Positions 1-7,799 of a stretch of DNA of 64,000 bases are shown here, in pieces. The DNA is taken from NCBI RefSeq assembly GCF_002926065.1, contig NZ_PREZ01000003.1, positions 64,501 to 128,500 on the forward strand. Direction: 5' to 3'. The translations under genes were made by a program, and so were the position numbers. The stretch's first letter is position 1. The number at the start of each line of letters is the position of its first letter. Under the pieces are notes generated by a model. It worked only from the letters and a program-made list of their open reading frames with translations, had not been told where the DNA came from and did no database searches. Source of the DNA: Jeotgalibacillus proteolyticus. GTDB lineage: Bacteria > Bacillota > Bacilli > Bacillales > Jeotgalibacillaceae.

Positions 1-1
1 T

Positions 2-214
2 CCTGATGAGAGAAACAGCGGACTTGAATACGGAAAGCCGGTTACATTTGGCGATAATGTGTGGATTGGCGGACGGGCTGTAATTAATCCAGGGGTTACT
101 GTTGGGAATAATGCTGTCATTGCATCCGGAGCAATTGTGACAAAGGACGTTCCTGATAATGTAGTTGTGGCAGGGAATCCGGCAAGAATGATTAAAGAAA
201 TCGAAAAAAAGTAA
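2..214 (+). CDS. maa: Maltose/sugar O-acetyltransferase, C-terminal part
   Basis: Partial gene cut by the window start; 70 codons of the C-terminus are present and end at TAA 212-214. The residues show the left-handed beta-helix hexapeptide repeats of the LacA/Maa family ([20 protein letters not shown], then [11 protein letters not shown] and the [10 protein letters not shown] ending). Family members transfer acetyl from acetyl-CoA to the 6-hydroxyl of maltose, glucose or other sugars in the cytoplasm. The GNPAR(M/V)IK tail is typical of Maa/NodL/LacA, so the class is firm. The exact sugar is not determinable from this part. Confidence 0.85.
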   Translation, partial: PDERNSGLEYGKPVTFGDNVWIGGRAVINPGVTVGNNAVIASGAIVTKDVPDNVVVAGNPARMIKEIEKK

Positions 215-245
215 GCTGCGTACATGCAGCTTACTTTTTTTAATC
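207..245. terminator. Bidirectional intrinsic terminator between maa and yidC
   Basis: Perfect stem AAGTAAGCTGC / GCAGCTTACTT around loop GTACAT, flanked by an A-run on the left and a T-run on the right. It sits between two convergent genes and so can stop both transcripts. Confidence 0.85.
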
Positions 246-247
246 TA

Positions 248-1030
248 TTATTGCTGAACAGCTTCCATTGCTTTCTCCGGGTGCTTCCGATAAAATCGTT
301 GCCCGATCAGCGTTTGCACAATCAGGAACGCTCCTCCAACAGTCCAGTAAAGAGGCAGTGCTGCTGGTGCTGAGAATGAAATAAACATAATCATAATTGG
401 TGAGATAAACGTGATCACTTTCATTTGTTTTTTCTGTTCATCCGGTAAGTTGTTTAAGGTAACAAACCCCTGGATAAAATAAACCGCTCCTGCGATCAGC
501 ATCATGGAAAGATCCGGAGAACCTAAGTTAAACCATAGAAATGAGTGGGTAGCAATTTCCTGTGAGTGGGAAATGGCAAAATACAGTCCCATCAGGATTG
601 GCATTTGAATGATAAGGGGAAGGCATCCCATATTGAGTGGGTTCACACCATGCTTCCGGTACAGCCCCATCATCTCCTGCTGCAGCTGCGTTTGCTCTTC
701 TTTGTTTTTGGCTTTCTTCATCTTTACCTGGATTTCGTCCATTTCAGGCTTTAATTCACTCATTTTTTCCTTCATTACCTGCTGATTGCGATAGTTTTTA
801 AGCATAGAAGGCATAAGAACCAGTCTGATCAAAAGGGTGATAATAATGATGGACAAACCGAAATTACCATCAAAGAACGTACCAATTTCAAAAATCCCAA
901 ATTCAAACGGCATCACAAACAGATGATAGAAGAAGCCTGTTTGGTTTTCTACTCCCGAGCAGCCTGTCAATAATAAAACTGCCATTATACTGAATGCAAA
1001 AAGTGTTGCTTTTTTCAAAACCTTCACCAT
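248..1030 (-). CDS. yidC: YidC/Oxa1 membrane protein insertase (YqjG/YidC2 type)
   Basis: Inserts membrane proteins into the cytoplasmic membrane, alone or with SecYEG. The 260-residue product has a lipoprotein signal with lipobox LLTGC (Cys24), a 60K-IMP domain with five expected membrane segments, and a conserved groove arginine at about residue 69 (LLIRLVLMP), followed by the charged coiled region before the second segment. It is not next to rnpA or jag as spoIIIJ is, which favours the second paralogue (YqjG/YidC2). The start is uncertain: ATG 1030 directly abuts the only AAGGA, whereas TTG 1018 has GGTGA five bases upstream and gives a more usual MLKK signal peptide. It is preceded by a MifM-like leader ORF, and its translation start region lies in a hairpin (see separate entries). 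Confidence 0.93.
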   Translation of the reverse strand: MVKVLKKATLFAFSIMAVLLLTGCSGVENQTGFFYHLFVMPFEFGIFEIGTFFDGNFGLSIIIITLLIRLVLMPSMLKNYRNQQVMKEKMSELKPEMDEIQVKMKKAKNKEEQTQLQQEMMGLYRKHGVNPLNMGCLPLIIQMPILMGLYFAISHSQEIATHSFLWFNLGSPDLSMMLIAGAVYFIQGFVTLNNLPDEQKKQMKVITFISPIMIMFISFSAPAALPLYWTVGGAFLIVQTLIGQRFYRKHPEKAMEAVQQ

Positions 1031-1080
1031 TCCTTTTTTTTTTTTAGATCGAATTAGCTTCTAAAAAAAGGAAGGAAGGG
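1021..1080 (-). promoter_or_regulatory. Hairpin sequestering the yidC ribosome-binding site
   Basis: In the minus-strand mRNA the end of the upstream leader ORF (CTTCCTTCCTTTTTTTAGA region, complement of 1060-1079) can pair with the yidC start region (TCTA plus A-run plus GGAA and GAAGG, complement of 1021-1048). Stem pieces are TAGA/TCTA, about seven A-T pairs, TTCC/GGAA and CCTTC/GAAGG, with a short bulge because the A-run is 12 long on one side and 7 on the other. The loop is about 11 bases. The 5' arm lies inside codons 89-95 of the leader ORF, so a ribosome paused at about codons 83-88 would hold the hairpin open. Folding was done by eye. Confidence 0.6.
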
Positions 1081-1343
1081 AGTTCGTCATTATCGTCAGG
1101 ACAGCTTTTTCGTCTGACGGTTTTACCAAATTTCATTCTCGAACAGATGGCTTCAGCTGCCTGAAGATTATGATGTGAAAGCCTTGTAATAACTGGAGGC
1201 GATTGAGCTCCGCTTGTCCATTTGCTGCTGAGATGGGTTACCTGAAATGGGCGGTCCCAGCTCCAAATGATCATAATTAATAAAGCGAGCGGGACAGTAC
1301 CTTCATTTAGGGATTCCATAATAGCCTGTACAAATAATTCCAT
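1044..1343 (-). CDS. mifM: MifM-like regulatory leader peptide upstream of yidC
   Basis: A 99-residue ORF with a good ribosome-binding site (AGGAG, eight bases before ATG) lies 13 bases upstream of the yidC ATG. It has a hydrophobic N-terminal segment (about residues 15-29, TVPLALLIMIIWSW), a polar middle, and a C-terminal tail with basic residues (KTVRRK) followed by PDDNDEL at 82-88 and SFLFLEANSI. B. subtilis MifM (95 aa, upstream of yidC2) has the same plan: an N-terminal membrane segment and an acidic arrest motif near the C-terminus (NDEEDAG followed by hydrophobic residues). MifM stalling when SpoIIIJ activity is low opens a hairpin that hides the yidC2 SD. Same place, size, topology, acidic tail and downstream hairpin are seen here. 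Overall sequence identity appears low, so the assignment is by architecture; it is not tested. Confidence 0.68.
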   Translation of the reverse strand: MELFVQAIMESLNEGTVPLALLIMIIWSWDRPFQVTHLSSKWTSGAQSPPVITRLSHHNLQAAEAICSRMKFGKTVRRKSCPDDNDELPSFLFLEANSI

Positions 1344-1374
1344 TTATAAGACTCCTAAAATACTATTTGTGTTA

Positions 1375-1404
1375 AGTATAATCCAATTTCAAATTAAATA
1401 GCAA
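1375..1404 (-). promoter_or_regulatory. Sigma-A type promoter for the mifM-like/yidC transcript
   Basis: On the minus strand, -35 TTGCTA (1399-1404) and -10 TATACT (1375-1380) are separated by 18 bases, about 30 bases upstream of the leader-ORF start codon. Confidence 0.6.
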
Positions 1405-1449
1405 AAAGGAGTCTTTTGTTTTCAGAATGTACACATCTTGCAAAAAATG

Positions 1450-2367
1450 TCATGTAATAGATTCTTGTGTTTCCGGCAGGCTCCCCTTTGGAACAAATAC
1501 CGGGATATGGCTTTTCAGGATTGAAATCGTTAGGGGAACGTGGTCTCCTTCGTCACCATCTACGTTGGCAATTAAGTCAGTATAGGATACAGCTTCTATT
1601 TGAGTGGAAGTCACATACTCTACATTTTCATCTTCCTTCATCGTTCCTTTTAGTAGAGAGGTTGCAATGGTAACGAGATTTACAAGGGAGACATCCCTGA
1701 TGATAAAGCAGTGAAGCTTCCCGTCGTTCACCTCAGCGTGAGGAGCCAGCTTTTCAAACCCTCCTACTGAATTGGTCAGGGCGATTAAAATGAGCAGCGC
1801 CTTGCCATTCCATTCCCCATTATCATGACGGATCGCGATGTCAAAAGGCTCTTTATCTTTAATGGTTTTAAAGCCTTCAAGAATGTAGGCAAGAGGGCCG
1901 AGTTTCGTCTTTTGCTCTACAGATACACCAAATGTCGCTTCTGCAATCCCGCCTAACGCGATGATGTTCATAAAGTATTTGCCGTTAATTTTACCAATGT
2001 CCACCTTTCTTGAATCGGCATCCAGCAAAACATTAATGGCTTCTTCAGGATCCATAGGCAGCGATAGAGCACGCGCAAAATCATTGACTGTGCCTAACGG
2101 AACAATCCCAAGTGTCGGCTGATAGGGTTTTTCTGCAAGACCGGTAATCGTCTCATTTAACGTCCCGTCTCCCCCCATGGATACCACTGCGTCGTACCTT
2201 TCTTCACAGGCCTCTTCTGCATAAAGGGTCGCATCTGCTTCCTTTTGAGTTTCTTTTATAACGGTTTCGTACCCTTTTGCATCGAGCACCTCTAAAATCC
2301 GGTCAATATGTTTTTTTGCCTCCTCTTTTCCCGAGGATGGATTGGCAATAATCATCGCTTTTTTCAT
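1450..2367 (-). CDS. Diacylglycerol kinase-family lipid kinase (YegS/DgkB fold)
   Basis: The 305-residue soluble kinase has the DAGK catalytic domain: nucleotide-binding ANPSSGK at residues 8-14, MGGDGTLNE at about 64-72, and PLGTVNDFAR at about 90-99. The C-terminal beta-sandwich with NVDGDEG is typical of DgkB/BmrU/YtlR proteins. Family members use ATP to phosphorylate diacylglycerol or related lipids, recycling diacylglycerol made during lipoteichoic acid synthesis. Which paralogue this is cannot be told: no bmrR or gatCAB genes are adjacent, so no symbol is given. The RBS AGGGAGG lies seven to nine bases before the ATG. Confidence 0.85.
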   Translation of the reverse strand: MKKAMIIANPSSGKEEAKKHIDRILEVLDAKGYETVIKETQKEADATLYAEEACEERYDAVVSMGGDGTLNETITGLAEKPYQPTLGIVPLGTVNDFARALSLPMDPEEAINVLLDADSRKVDIGKINGKYFMNIIALGGIAEATFGVSVEQKTKLGPLAYILEGFKTIKDKEPFDIAIRHDNGEWNGKALLILIALTNSVGGFEKLAPHAEVNDGKLHCFIIRDVSLVNLVTIATSLLKGTMKEDENVEYVTSTQIEAVSYTDLIANVDGDEGDHVPLTISILKSHIPVFVPKGSLPETQESIT

Positions 2368-2612
2368 ATTTAAGCCTCCCTGGTCATATGATTTTTATCA
2401 TCTTCTATTATCTTAAGCATTTGCTTCCCTGTATTTATAAGGTCATTGGAAGCGTAAATTCTTATCCTATGCAATTCTGCTCTTATAGTGTATTTCCCTT
2501 TTTTTGATCAGTTTAACAATGACGCCAGCAATAACTTCACGTATAATGGTTTCTGTTGGTAAAATTTATTTCTGCTATTATTTGTGATTATAACGATAAA
2601 GGAGATTTACAT

Positions 2613-3425
2613 ATGTTTGATTGGAGAAATATTTTCCGCGGCATGGCCATGGGAACAAGTGACATTATCCCCGGGGTCAGCGGAGGAACGATTGCTGTTT
2701 TATTAGGTATATACGATCAATTTATTAACGCAATCAGCGGGATTGTATCAAAGGAATGGAAAAAGCATCTTCCCTTCCTTATAATGCTTGGATCTGGAAT
2801 GCTAATTGCTATTTTAACGCTCAGCCATCTGGTTGAATGGCTGCTGGAGGCTTATTTTCAGCCGACTAATTTCTTTTTTATTGGGTTAATCGCTGGTATT
2901 CTGCCCTATCTATTAAAGGAAGCAGGCAAAATGGGCAAATTTTCAGGCAAGGACATCGCTCTCTTTTTAGCAGGTGCAATTATTGTTGGAAGCATGGTGT
3001 TCTTCAAGCCTGTGGAAGATGGCGCACCGCTTGAAACCTTTTCGGCTGCCGCTTTAATTATTTTATTTTTTTCAGGTGCGTTAGCGAGTATGGCCATGCT
3101 TTTGCCTGGAATCAGCGGTTCATTTATTTTACTGATCATCGGCGTTTATCCGACCGTTTTGAATGCCGTAACGACGCTTAATATCCCTGTCATTTTAGTG
3201 GTTGGGGCCGGAGTTGCGACTGGCTTTATTCTAAGCAGTAAAGGGATCCGCTTTTTACTTCATCGTTTCCCTTTAAGCATGTATGCATTCATTATCGGGC
3301 TTGTATTCGGCTCGCTTTTTGTAATTTTCCCTGGTCTTACTCTTTCACTCGGGAATGTAATGTTAAGCATTTTTGCCCTTATTCTCGGACTAGTTATTGC
3401 TATCTCACTTGGTAAAAAAGGTTAA
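2613..3425 (+). CDS. popT: DUF368 polyprenyl-phosphate transporter (PopT family)
   Basis: Polytopic membrane protein of 270 residues with the two inverted DUF368 signatures, GTSDIIPGVSGGTIAVLLG near the N-terminus and LLPGISGSFILLIIGVYP at about residues 168-185. Recent work identified DUF368 proteins (PopT) and some DedA proteins (UptA) as translocases that return undecaprenyl phosphate to the inner leaflet for cell wall synthesis. That function is carried over here by family. The start chosen is ATG 2613, with AAAGGAG eight bases upstream; a longer reading frame from 2556 has no SD and an unlikely N-terminus. It is monocistronic, with its own terminator. Confidence 0.85.
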   Translation: MFDWRNIFRGMAMGTSDIIPGVSGGTIAVLLGIYDQFINAISGIVSKEWKKHLPFLIMLGSGMLIAILTLSHLVEWLLEAYFQPTNFFFIGLIAGILPYLLKEAGKMGKFSGKDIALFLAGAIIVGSMVFFKPVEDGAPLETFSAAALIILFFSGALASMAMLLPGISGSFILLIIGVYPTVLNAVTTLNIPVILVVGAGVATGFILSSKGIRFLLHRFPLSMYAFIIGLVFGSLFVIFPGLTLSLGNVMLSIFALILGLVIAISLGKKG

Positions 3426-3435
3426 TAAACATGTT

Positions 3436-3474
3436 AAAACCGGACTGTTTCTTTTGAAATAGTCCGGTTTTTTT
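3436..3474 (+). terminator. Terminator after popT
   Basis: Stem AAAACCGGACT...AGTCCGGTTTT with TTC/GAA extension, followed by a run of seven T; it lies 10 bases after the stop codon. Confidence 0.85.
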
Positions 3475-3512
3475 GTAAAAATGTAACTACAGAAGGAAAA
3501 GGAGGAAGCCAA

Positions 3513-3848
3513 ATGACTACTGTTGCACCTTCTTCAACTGAAAGACTTACTGCAAGCCTGCTTTATTTTTTGAATTTCTTTACACCAATTATTGGACCAG
3601 CCATCGTTTGGTATTTAAACAGGAAGTCAGATTACATGCGCGAGCATGGAGTCATCTATCTTAACTTCCTGATCAGCTATTTTTTGTATCAGGCTTTTGC
3701 CGGTTTTCTTTATATTATTGCAATTGGCGTCCTCATAAACATCGTGTTAGGTGTTATGATGTTTGTCTTTATGATTATAGCCGGGATCTATGCTTACCAG
3801 GGCAGGTTCTATAAAATCCCGCTCGTGATCAGGTTTTTTAGTCTTTAA
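3513..3848 (+). CDS. DUF4870 (Tic20-like) small membrane protein
   Basis: 111 residues with three or four hydrophobic segments and the DUF4870 layout: an N-terminal LLYFLNFFTPIIGPAIVWYL helix, a conserved basic RKSDYMREH stretch, and two helices after it. GGAGG lies nine bases before the ATG. Function in this family is unknown; Tic20/YggT-like folds have been proposed. It ends next to the convergent oxidoreductase gene with no space, so the stop codons of the two genes face each other. Confidence 0.75.
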   Translation: MTTVAPSSTERLTASLLYFLNFFTPIIGPAIVWYLNRKSDYMREHGVIYLNFLISYFLYQAFAGFLYIIAIGVLINIVLGVMMFVFMIIAGIYAYQGRFYKIPLVIRFFSL

Positions 3849-4466
3849 TCAGGCTTTATTGCCAATTGCCGGGATCGGGCTGTTTTTGAGCATCTTCGCA
3901 AAATGGGCAGTGTTGTAAGCAAGCCACTGAACATGCTGATTCGTAAACTCGCTTTCCCCTTCCTGCATAGCTTCCATGTAAGACGGACCTGGTCCCGCTT
4001 CTCCTACCCAGTAGGTGTCTACATTAGGCGGGATCGTAAAGCCAAGATGGGAGAGCGCATATAGAACGGAAGAAGCTGCGTGCTTGCCGCCATCTTCGTT
4101 TCCTGTTACAACCACTCCGCCTATTTTATTGTAATAGATGGATTGACCTTCTTCGTTTGTCTCACCGCTGCCTCCGTTAATTCTTTCAATAATGCGGGAT
4201 GTGATGCTGCTCTTTTCCCCGACCCAAATAGGTGTTCCAATAATTAATATATCCGCTTTTTTTATTTTTTCAAAAATAACAGGCCATTCGTCTCCATCAC
4301 CCATATCCACTTCAACGCCGGGTTTAATGTTATAGTCGGCAATTCGGATGACCTCTGATGTTACACCTATATCCTCATAATGATTTATCACCTTCCGTAT
4401 AAGTGCATCCGTGTTTGAATCCTCACTGCTCGGCTTAAGTGATCCGTTTAAAAATAGTGCGTGCAT
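3849..4466 (-). CDS. NADPH-dependent FMN reductase/flavodoxin-family protein
   Basis: About 205 residues with a flavodoxin-like fold. The N-terminal FLNGSLKPSSEDSNT stretch binds FMN phosphate, IIGTPIWVGEKSS (about 73-85) forms the isoalloxazine loop, and VVTGNEDGGKH (about 121-131) follows. Such enzymes transfer hydride from NAD(P)H to FMN and on to quinones, nitro-compounds or other acceptors. Start ATG 4466 has AAAGGA eight bases upstream; an upstream ATG (4475) overlaps that SD and is less likely. The physiological acceptor is unknown. Confidence 0.8.
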   Translation of the reverse strand: MHALFLNGSLKPSSEDSNTDALIRKVINHYEDIGVTSEVIRIADYNIKPGVEVDMGDGDEWPVIFEKIKKADILIIGTPIWVGEKSSITSRIIERINGGSGETNEEGQSIYYNKIGGVVVTGNEDGGKHAASSVLYALSHLGFTIPPNVDTYWVGEAGPGPSYMEAMQEGESEFTNQHVQWLAYNTAHFAKMLKNSPIPAIGNKA

Positions 4467-4556
4467 ACTATTCATCCTTTCTTCTATTTTCTCCTCCTTC
4501 TATTCCCTCTTTTTATTTGTTCAATCAGGAATAGGGGTTTTCGGATTTTTCGATAG

Positions 4557-4592
4557 AGAAAAAGGGATTGAGACACCTGTGTGTCTCAACCC
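4557..4592 (-). terminator. Terminator of the yuaF-floT operon
   Basis: On the minus strand GGGTTGAGACAC / GTGTCTCAATCCC pairs across a four-base loop and runs into TTTTTCTC. It is 30 bases past the floT stop codon. Confidence 0.85.
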
Positions 4593-4621
4593 CTGGTCCG
4601 GTTCTTAAATTATTGCTAAAA

Positions 4622-6148
4622 TTAGTTCCCCGATTTATCCTGCTGATTATTCTTTTTAATTTCTTCCGTCAGTCCATCAATGCTTGGACGGATGTTGTTT
4701 TTGCCTGACAGATTTTCAAGCATTTCTTTGACATCCACTCCAGATGTGGCCTTTAAAGATTCCTGCATGGTTGCCATAAGGTTCGTTGCGTAGCCGGAAA
4801 CTTTATTAGCTCCGCCGTTTGCACTGTCGCTTCCTGTATCAACAACCGTAATTTTATCGATGTTGCTAAGAGGTGCTGCCACTTCCTTCGCGTATTGTGG
4901 AAGCATGCTAAGAACCATATCCAAAATAGCTGCTTGTCCATATTGCTCATATGCTTCAGCAATTTTGCGTTTTGCTTCAGCCTCTGCAAGACCTTTAAGA
5001 CGGATGATTTCAGCTTCTGTTTCCCCTTGTGCCCGCTCGGAGTCAGCTTTTGCCTGACCATCGAGGCGGACTTTTTCAGCTTCTGCTGTTGCCATTGCTT
5101 CGATGCGGTACTTGTTGGCGTCAGCTTCTGCCATTTCGCGGGACTTGCTGGCTGCAGCAGCCTGCTCAACAGAGTAGCGGTCTGCATCTGCTTTCTTTTT
5201 AACCTCAGAGTCGTATTGTCTTTCACGACGCAAAATCTCTTTTTCTTCAAGCTCAATCTGTTTTTCACGCTCGATGATTTGAATTTGCATTTCCTGCTTC
5301 GTTACTTCCTGTTTGGAGCGGGCTGTTTCCAGATCATAAGATTGGTCGGCACGTGCTCTTGCCACGTCCTGCTCACGGCGGTAATCAGCTGTTTTTAGTT
5401 GATTGTCCTTTTCAGATTCAGCGATCTCTGTTGCACGTTCAAGCTCTGCACGCTTAGCGTCCTTGTCTGCCTCTGCACGCTTAATTCTTGTTTCTTTGTC
5501 TGCCTCAGCTGTAGCAATGTCAGCGTCACGGCGAACCTGGGCAATTCTTGGCTTACCTAGTGATTCAAGGTATCCATTTTTGTCACGGACATCCTTGATT
5601 GTGAAAGAGACAATCAGAAGTCCCATTTTCGCTAAATCCTGAGAAGCAACACGTTGAACTTCCTGAGAAAACTTATCGCGGTTTTTATAGATTTCCTCAA
5701 CTGTCATCGATCCGAGAATCGAACGTAAGTGACCTTCTAAAACTTCTTTTGCTTCATTTTCTCTGTCTTCTTTTTTCTTCCCTAAAAACTGCTCTGCGGC
5801 TGTCGCAATTTCACCGATTGAACCGCCAATTTTAATAATCGCTGTTCCATCTGCCATAACTGGTACACCCTGCTCGGTATAAACCTCCGGTGTTGTTACA
5901 TCAAGCTTGCTTGATAAAAGACTTAGCGGCTCCGCCTGTTGGAATACAGGAAATACGAAGGTCCCTCCGCCGCGAATAATTTTAATCCGGTTTCCAGACT
6001 CGTCTGTATGTACATTTTTACTTCCCAAATAGCTTCCTGTTACAATTAATGCTTCATCCGGTCCTGCTGTACGGTACTTGGTTACGTAAACCCCAATTAA
6101 AGCAAGTAAAATAACTGCGATAACCCCAATGACAATTAACATTTCCAT
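4622..6148 (-). CDS. floT: Flotillin FloT (YuaG)
   Basis: Scaffold protein of functional membrane microdomains; it increases membrane fluidity and helps assemble signalling and cell wall enzymes. The 508 residues match B. subtilis FloT (509). An N-terminal membrane hairpin (residues 3-25) is followed by a PHB/SPFH domain (to about 200) and a long flotillin coiled coil of EA-rich repeats (about 205-400, with many AEADK/AEAEK units). A C-terminal tail completes the protein. GGGGGA lies seven bases before the ATG. It is the second gene of an operon with yuaF, 18 bases apart, under an ECF promoter. The acetyltransferase gene yuaI that follows in B. subtilis is absent. Confidence 0.95.
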   Translation of the reverse strand: MEMLIVIGVIAVILLALIGVYVTKYRTAGPDEALIVTGSYLGSKNVHTDESGNRIKIIRGGGTFVFPVFQQAEPLSLLSSKLDVTTPEVYTEQGVPVMADGTAIIKIGGSIGEIATAAEQFLGKKKEDRENEAKEVLEGHLRSILGSMTVEEIYKNRDKFSQEVQRVASQDLAKMGLLIVSFTIKDVRDKNGYLESLGKPRIAQVRRDADIATAEADKETRIKRAEADKDAKRAELERATEIAESEKDNQLKTADYRREQDVARARADQSYDLETARSKQEVTKQEMQIQIIEREKQIELEEKEILRRERQYDSEVKKKADADRYSVEQAAAASKSREMAEADANKYRIEAMATAEAEKVRLDGQAKADSERAQGETEAEIIRLKGLAEAEAKRKIAEAYEQYGQAAILDMVLSMLPQYAKEVAAPLSNIDKITVVDTGSDSANGGANKVSGYATNLMATMQESLKATSGVDVKEMLENLSGKNNIRPSIDGLTEEIKKNNQQDKSGN

Positions 6149-6166
6149 TCTGTTTCCCCCTATTAA

Positions 6167-6721
6167 TTAAAATGTAGATTTCTCACTGGATAAATCCAGT
6201 GCTTTTTCATAATCCTTTACCTGTAAAACCCCGTTCGTTACATCAATAACGAGTACCCGGTTCCCTTCTGGAATAGGTGTATTATCGTAGCTTGCTGCAG
6301 GCTTTGAGATCATTCCGCTAAAGCTTTCAATCACCACTTCACCAAAGCCGTCTGCGGGAACCGTAATAATCACTTTTCCGATTCTTCCGTTAAGCGACTG
6401 CTCTGTGTATGCCAGGGATTCCTCCGCTGACTTTAAAGGAACGAGTATAAAAAAATGTAACAACAGGCTTGCAAGTAAAGCAATAGCTGCACCGATCAGG
6501 ATAATGATTCCCGAAGAAATGGATGATAAGGATTCAAATAAATAGCTGCTGCCCGAAAAGATTGTGATAAAGGCAAGTACCGTTGTAGGGTTTAGAAAAT
6601 CTGCTGCTTCTAAAGCACCTTCAATTGCCTCACCAAAAAATAAATAAAAGAGCGTAATGAGACCTGAAACAATCAGCACTCCCAAATAAATGCTTTCCAA
6701 GCTGTACCCAAAAAGCTCCAT
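6167..6721 (-). CDS. yuaF: YuaF, NfeD-like membrane partner of flotillin
   Basis: 184 residues with four hydrophobic segments in the first 105 residues, then a cytosolic OB-fold (GRIGKVIITVPADGFGEV, about 114-131, to DVTNGVLQVKDYE) typical of short NfeD proteins. B. subtilis YuaF (174 aa) works with FloT in membrane domains, and NfeD-flotillin pairs are widespread. Start ATG 6721 is preceded by GGAGGAGG. An in-frame ATG at 6742 would use the SD as coding sequence and is less likely. Confidence 0.88.
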   Translation of the reverse strand: MELFGYSLESIYLGVLIVSGLITLFYLFFGEAIEGALEAADFLNPTTVLAFITIFSGSSYLFESLSSISSGIIILIGAAIALLASLLLHFFILVPLKSAEESLAYTEQSLNGRIGKVIITVPADGFGEVVIESFSGMISKPAASYDNTPIPEGNRVLVIDVTNGVLQVKDYEKALDLSSEKSTF

Positions 6722-6763
6722 TTTCCTCCTCCTCTCATTCATGGTACATCCTGTTTATTCTTT

Positions 6764-6790
6764 TACGTACTTAACTCGGTAAATGTTTCA
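6764..6790 (-). promoter_or_regulatory. Sigma-W (ECF) type promoter of yuaF-floT
   Basis: Minus strand TGAAAC (6785-6790), 17-base spacer, CGTA (6764-6767). This matches the sigma-W consensus TGAAAC-N16/17-CGTA. The B. subtilis yuaFGI operon is known to be sigma-W dependent, which makes the match credible. Confidence 0.78.
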
Positions 6791-6830
6791 AAATCTTTTC
6801 AAAAATATTTCACGTTTTTAAAAAAGTAAT

Positions 6831-6870
6831 TATGCAAAAAAATAAAAGCATGGCTGCTTTCACCATGCTT
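6831..6870 (-). terminator. Terminator of azoR
   Basis: Minus strand AAGCATGG / CCATGCTT with a nine-base loop, followed by TTATTTTTTTGC. Confidence 0.8.
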
Positions 6871-6896
6871 CTCAAAAAACAGATGAGTAAACCGTT

Positions 6897-7520
6897 TTAT
6901 TCCAAACGGGCTAATTTATGTGCAAGCTGGGACGCTTCTTCCTTTGATTCCTGAAGGATCTTATCTGCCATGTCAGGGTACTGGCTCATGCCTTCGCATA
7001 TAACTGAATCATATTCTTTTATCCCCAAAAAGCGCATAATCTCTCTTAGATAATCCTCAGAAAAATTTAGGCCGGTTCCTTTATACACGCCGCCTACCGC
7101 TTGAATATGAACAGCCCGTTTCCCCTCAACCAGCCCCTCCTGACCGCCGGCAGTGTAGCGGAAGGTTCTTCCCGGAATACAAAGAGAGTCGATATACGTT
7201 TTAAGTCTTGGAGGAAATAATAAGTTCCAAAAAGGAGTGACAAACACATAAACATCAGCAGCTAAAAATTGTTCAAGTACATCATCCATTACTTTTACTT
7301 TATGCGTTTCAGATTCTGTTAAAGGCTCCCCGGATCTTTTTTTGCCCCAGGACGCAAGCACCTCTTCATCAATTTCCTGAAGCTCTGTTTCGTATAAATG
7401 CACATATTCAAGCTGAGCATTGCTTTCAAGATCCTTCAGTTGTGTGACAAATACATCTGCAAGCTCTTCACTCACAGATTTTTTATTTCTTGGATTAGCA
7501 TTAATATATAAGATTTTCAC
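6897..7520 (-). CDS. azoR: FMN-dependent NADH:quinone/azo oxidoreductase
   Basis: About 208 residues, the usual AzoR length, with the flavodoxin-like fold and FMN-binding VTPFWNLLFPP (about 85-95), YIDSLCIPGRTF and AVGGVYKGTG. Family members reduce azo dyes and quinones by two electrons and protect against thiol-reactive quinones. The start taken is GTG 7520 with GGGAGG eight bases upstream, placing KILYINANPR at the N-terminus as in the family; a longer frame to 7595 adds a basic stretch without family counterpart. No MhqR-type box was found upstream. Monocistronic. Confidence 0.9.
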   Translation of the reverse strand: MKILYINANPRNKKSVSEELADVFVTQLKDLESNAQLEYVHLYETELQEIDEEVLASWGKKRSGEPLTESETHKVKVMDDVLEQFLAADVYVFVTPFWNLLFPPRLKTYIDSLCIPGRTFRYTAGGQEGLVEGKRAVHIQAVGGVYKGTGLNFSEDYLREIMRFLGIKEYDSVICEGMSQYPDMADKILQESKEEASQLAHKLARLE

Positions 7521-7799
7521 CTGTTGTTCCTCCCTTTTCCTGTCTATTCTCTTTCTTCTATGATAACGCTTTGGCGAAATTTTTAAAGCATTCAAATTAT
7601 TTTTATTTTTTACTTATGATTTCGCTTCTTAACCGATAAAATAAGTAACATACAACAAACGAATAAATCCCTTCCTTAAGGGTAAGAAATGAAGAAGAGC
7701 TTTTATCAGAGTATTTACATTACACCCTTGGCATGGCGTCGACGTAAAATAAGACATAGAAGATAACCGCAAATTATATGGGAAAAGGTGAGGATGTAT

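Noticed and set aside
4753-5398. Long open frames on both strands (171 and 167 codons) within the flotillin region
   Set aside because: They are shadows of the repetitive, EA-rich coiled-coil codons of floT; Lys- or Cys/Phe-rich translations, no SD, and floT itself is certain.
7521-7799. MhqR box or cre site in the azoR-pulA intergenic region
   Set aside because: TGATAACGCTTTGG fails three cre positions, and no ATCTC/GAGAT palindrome is present.
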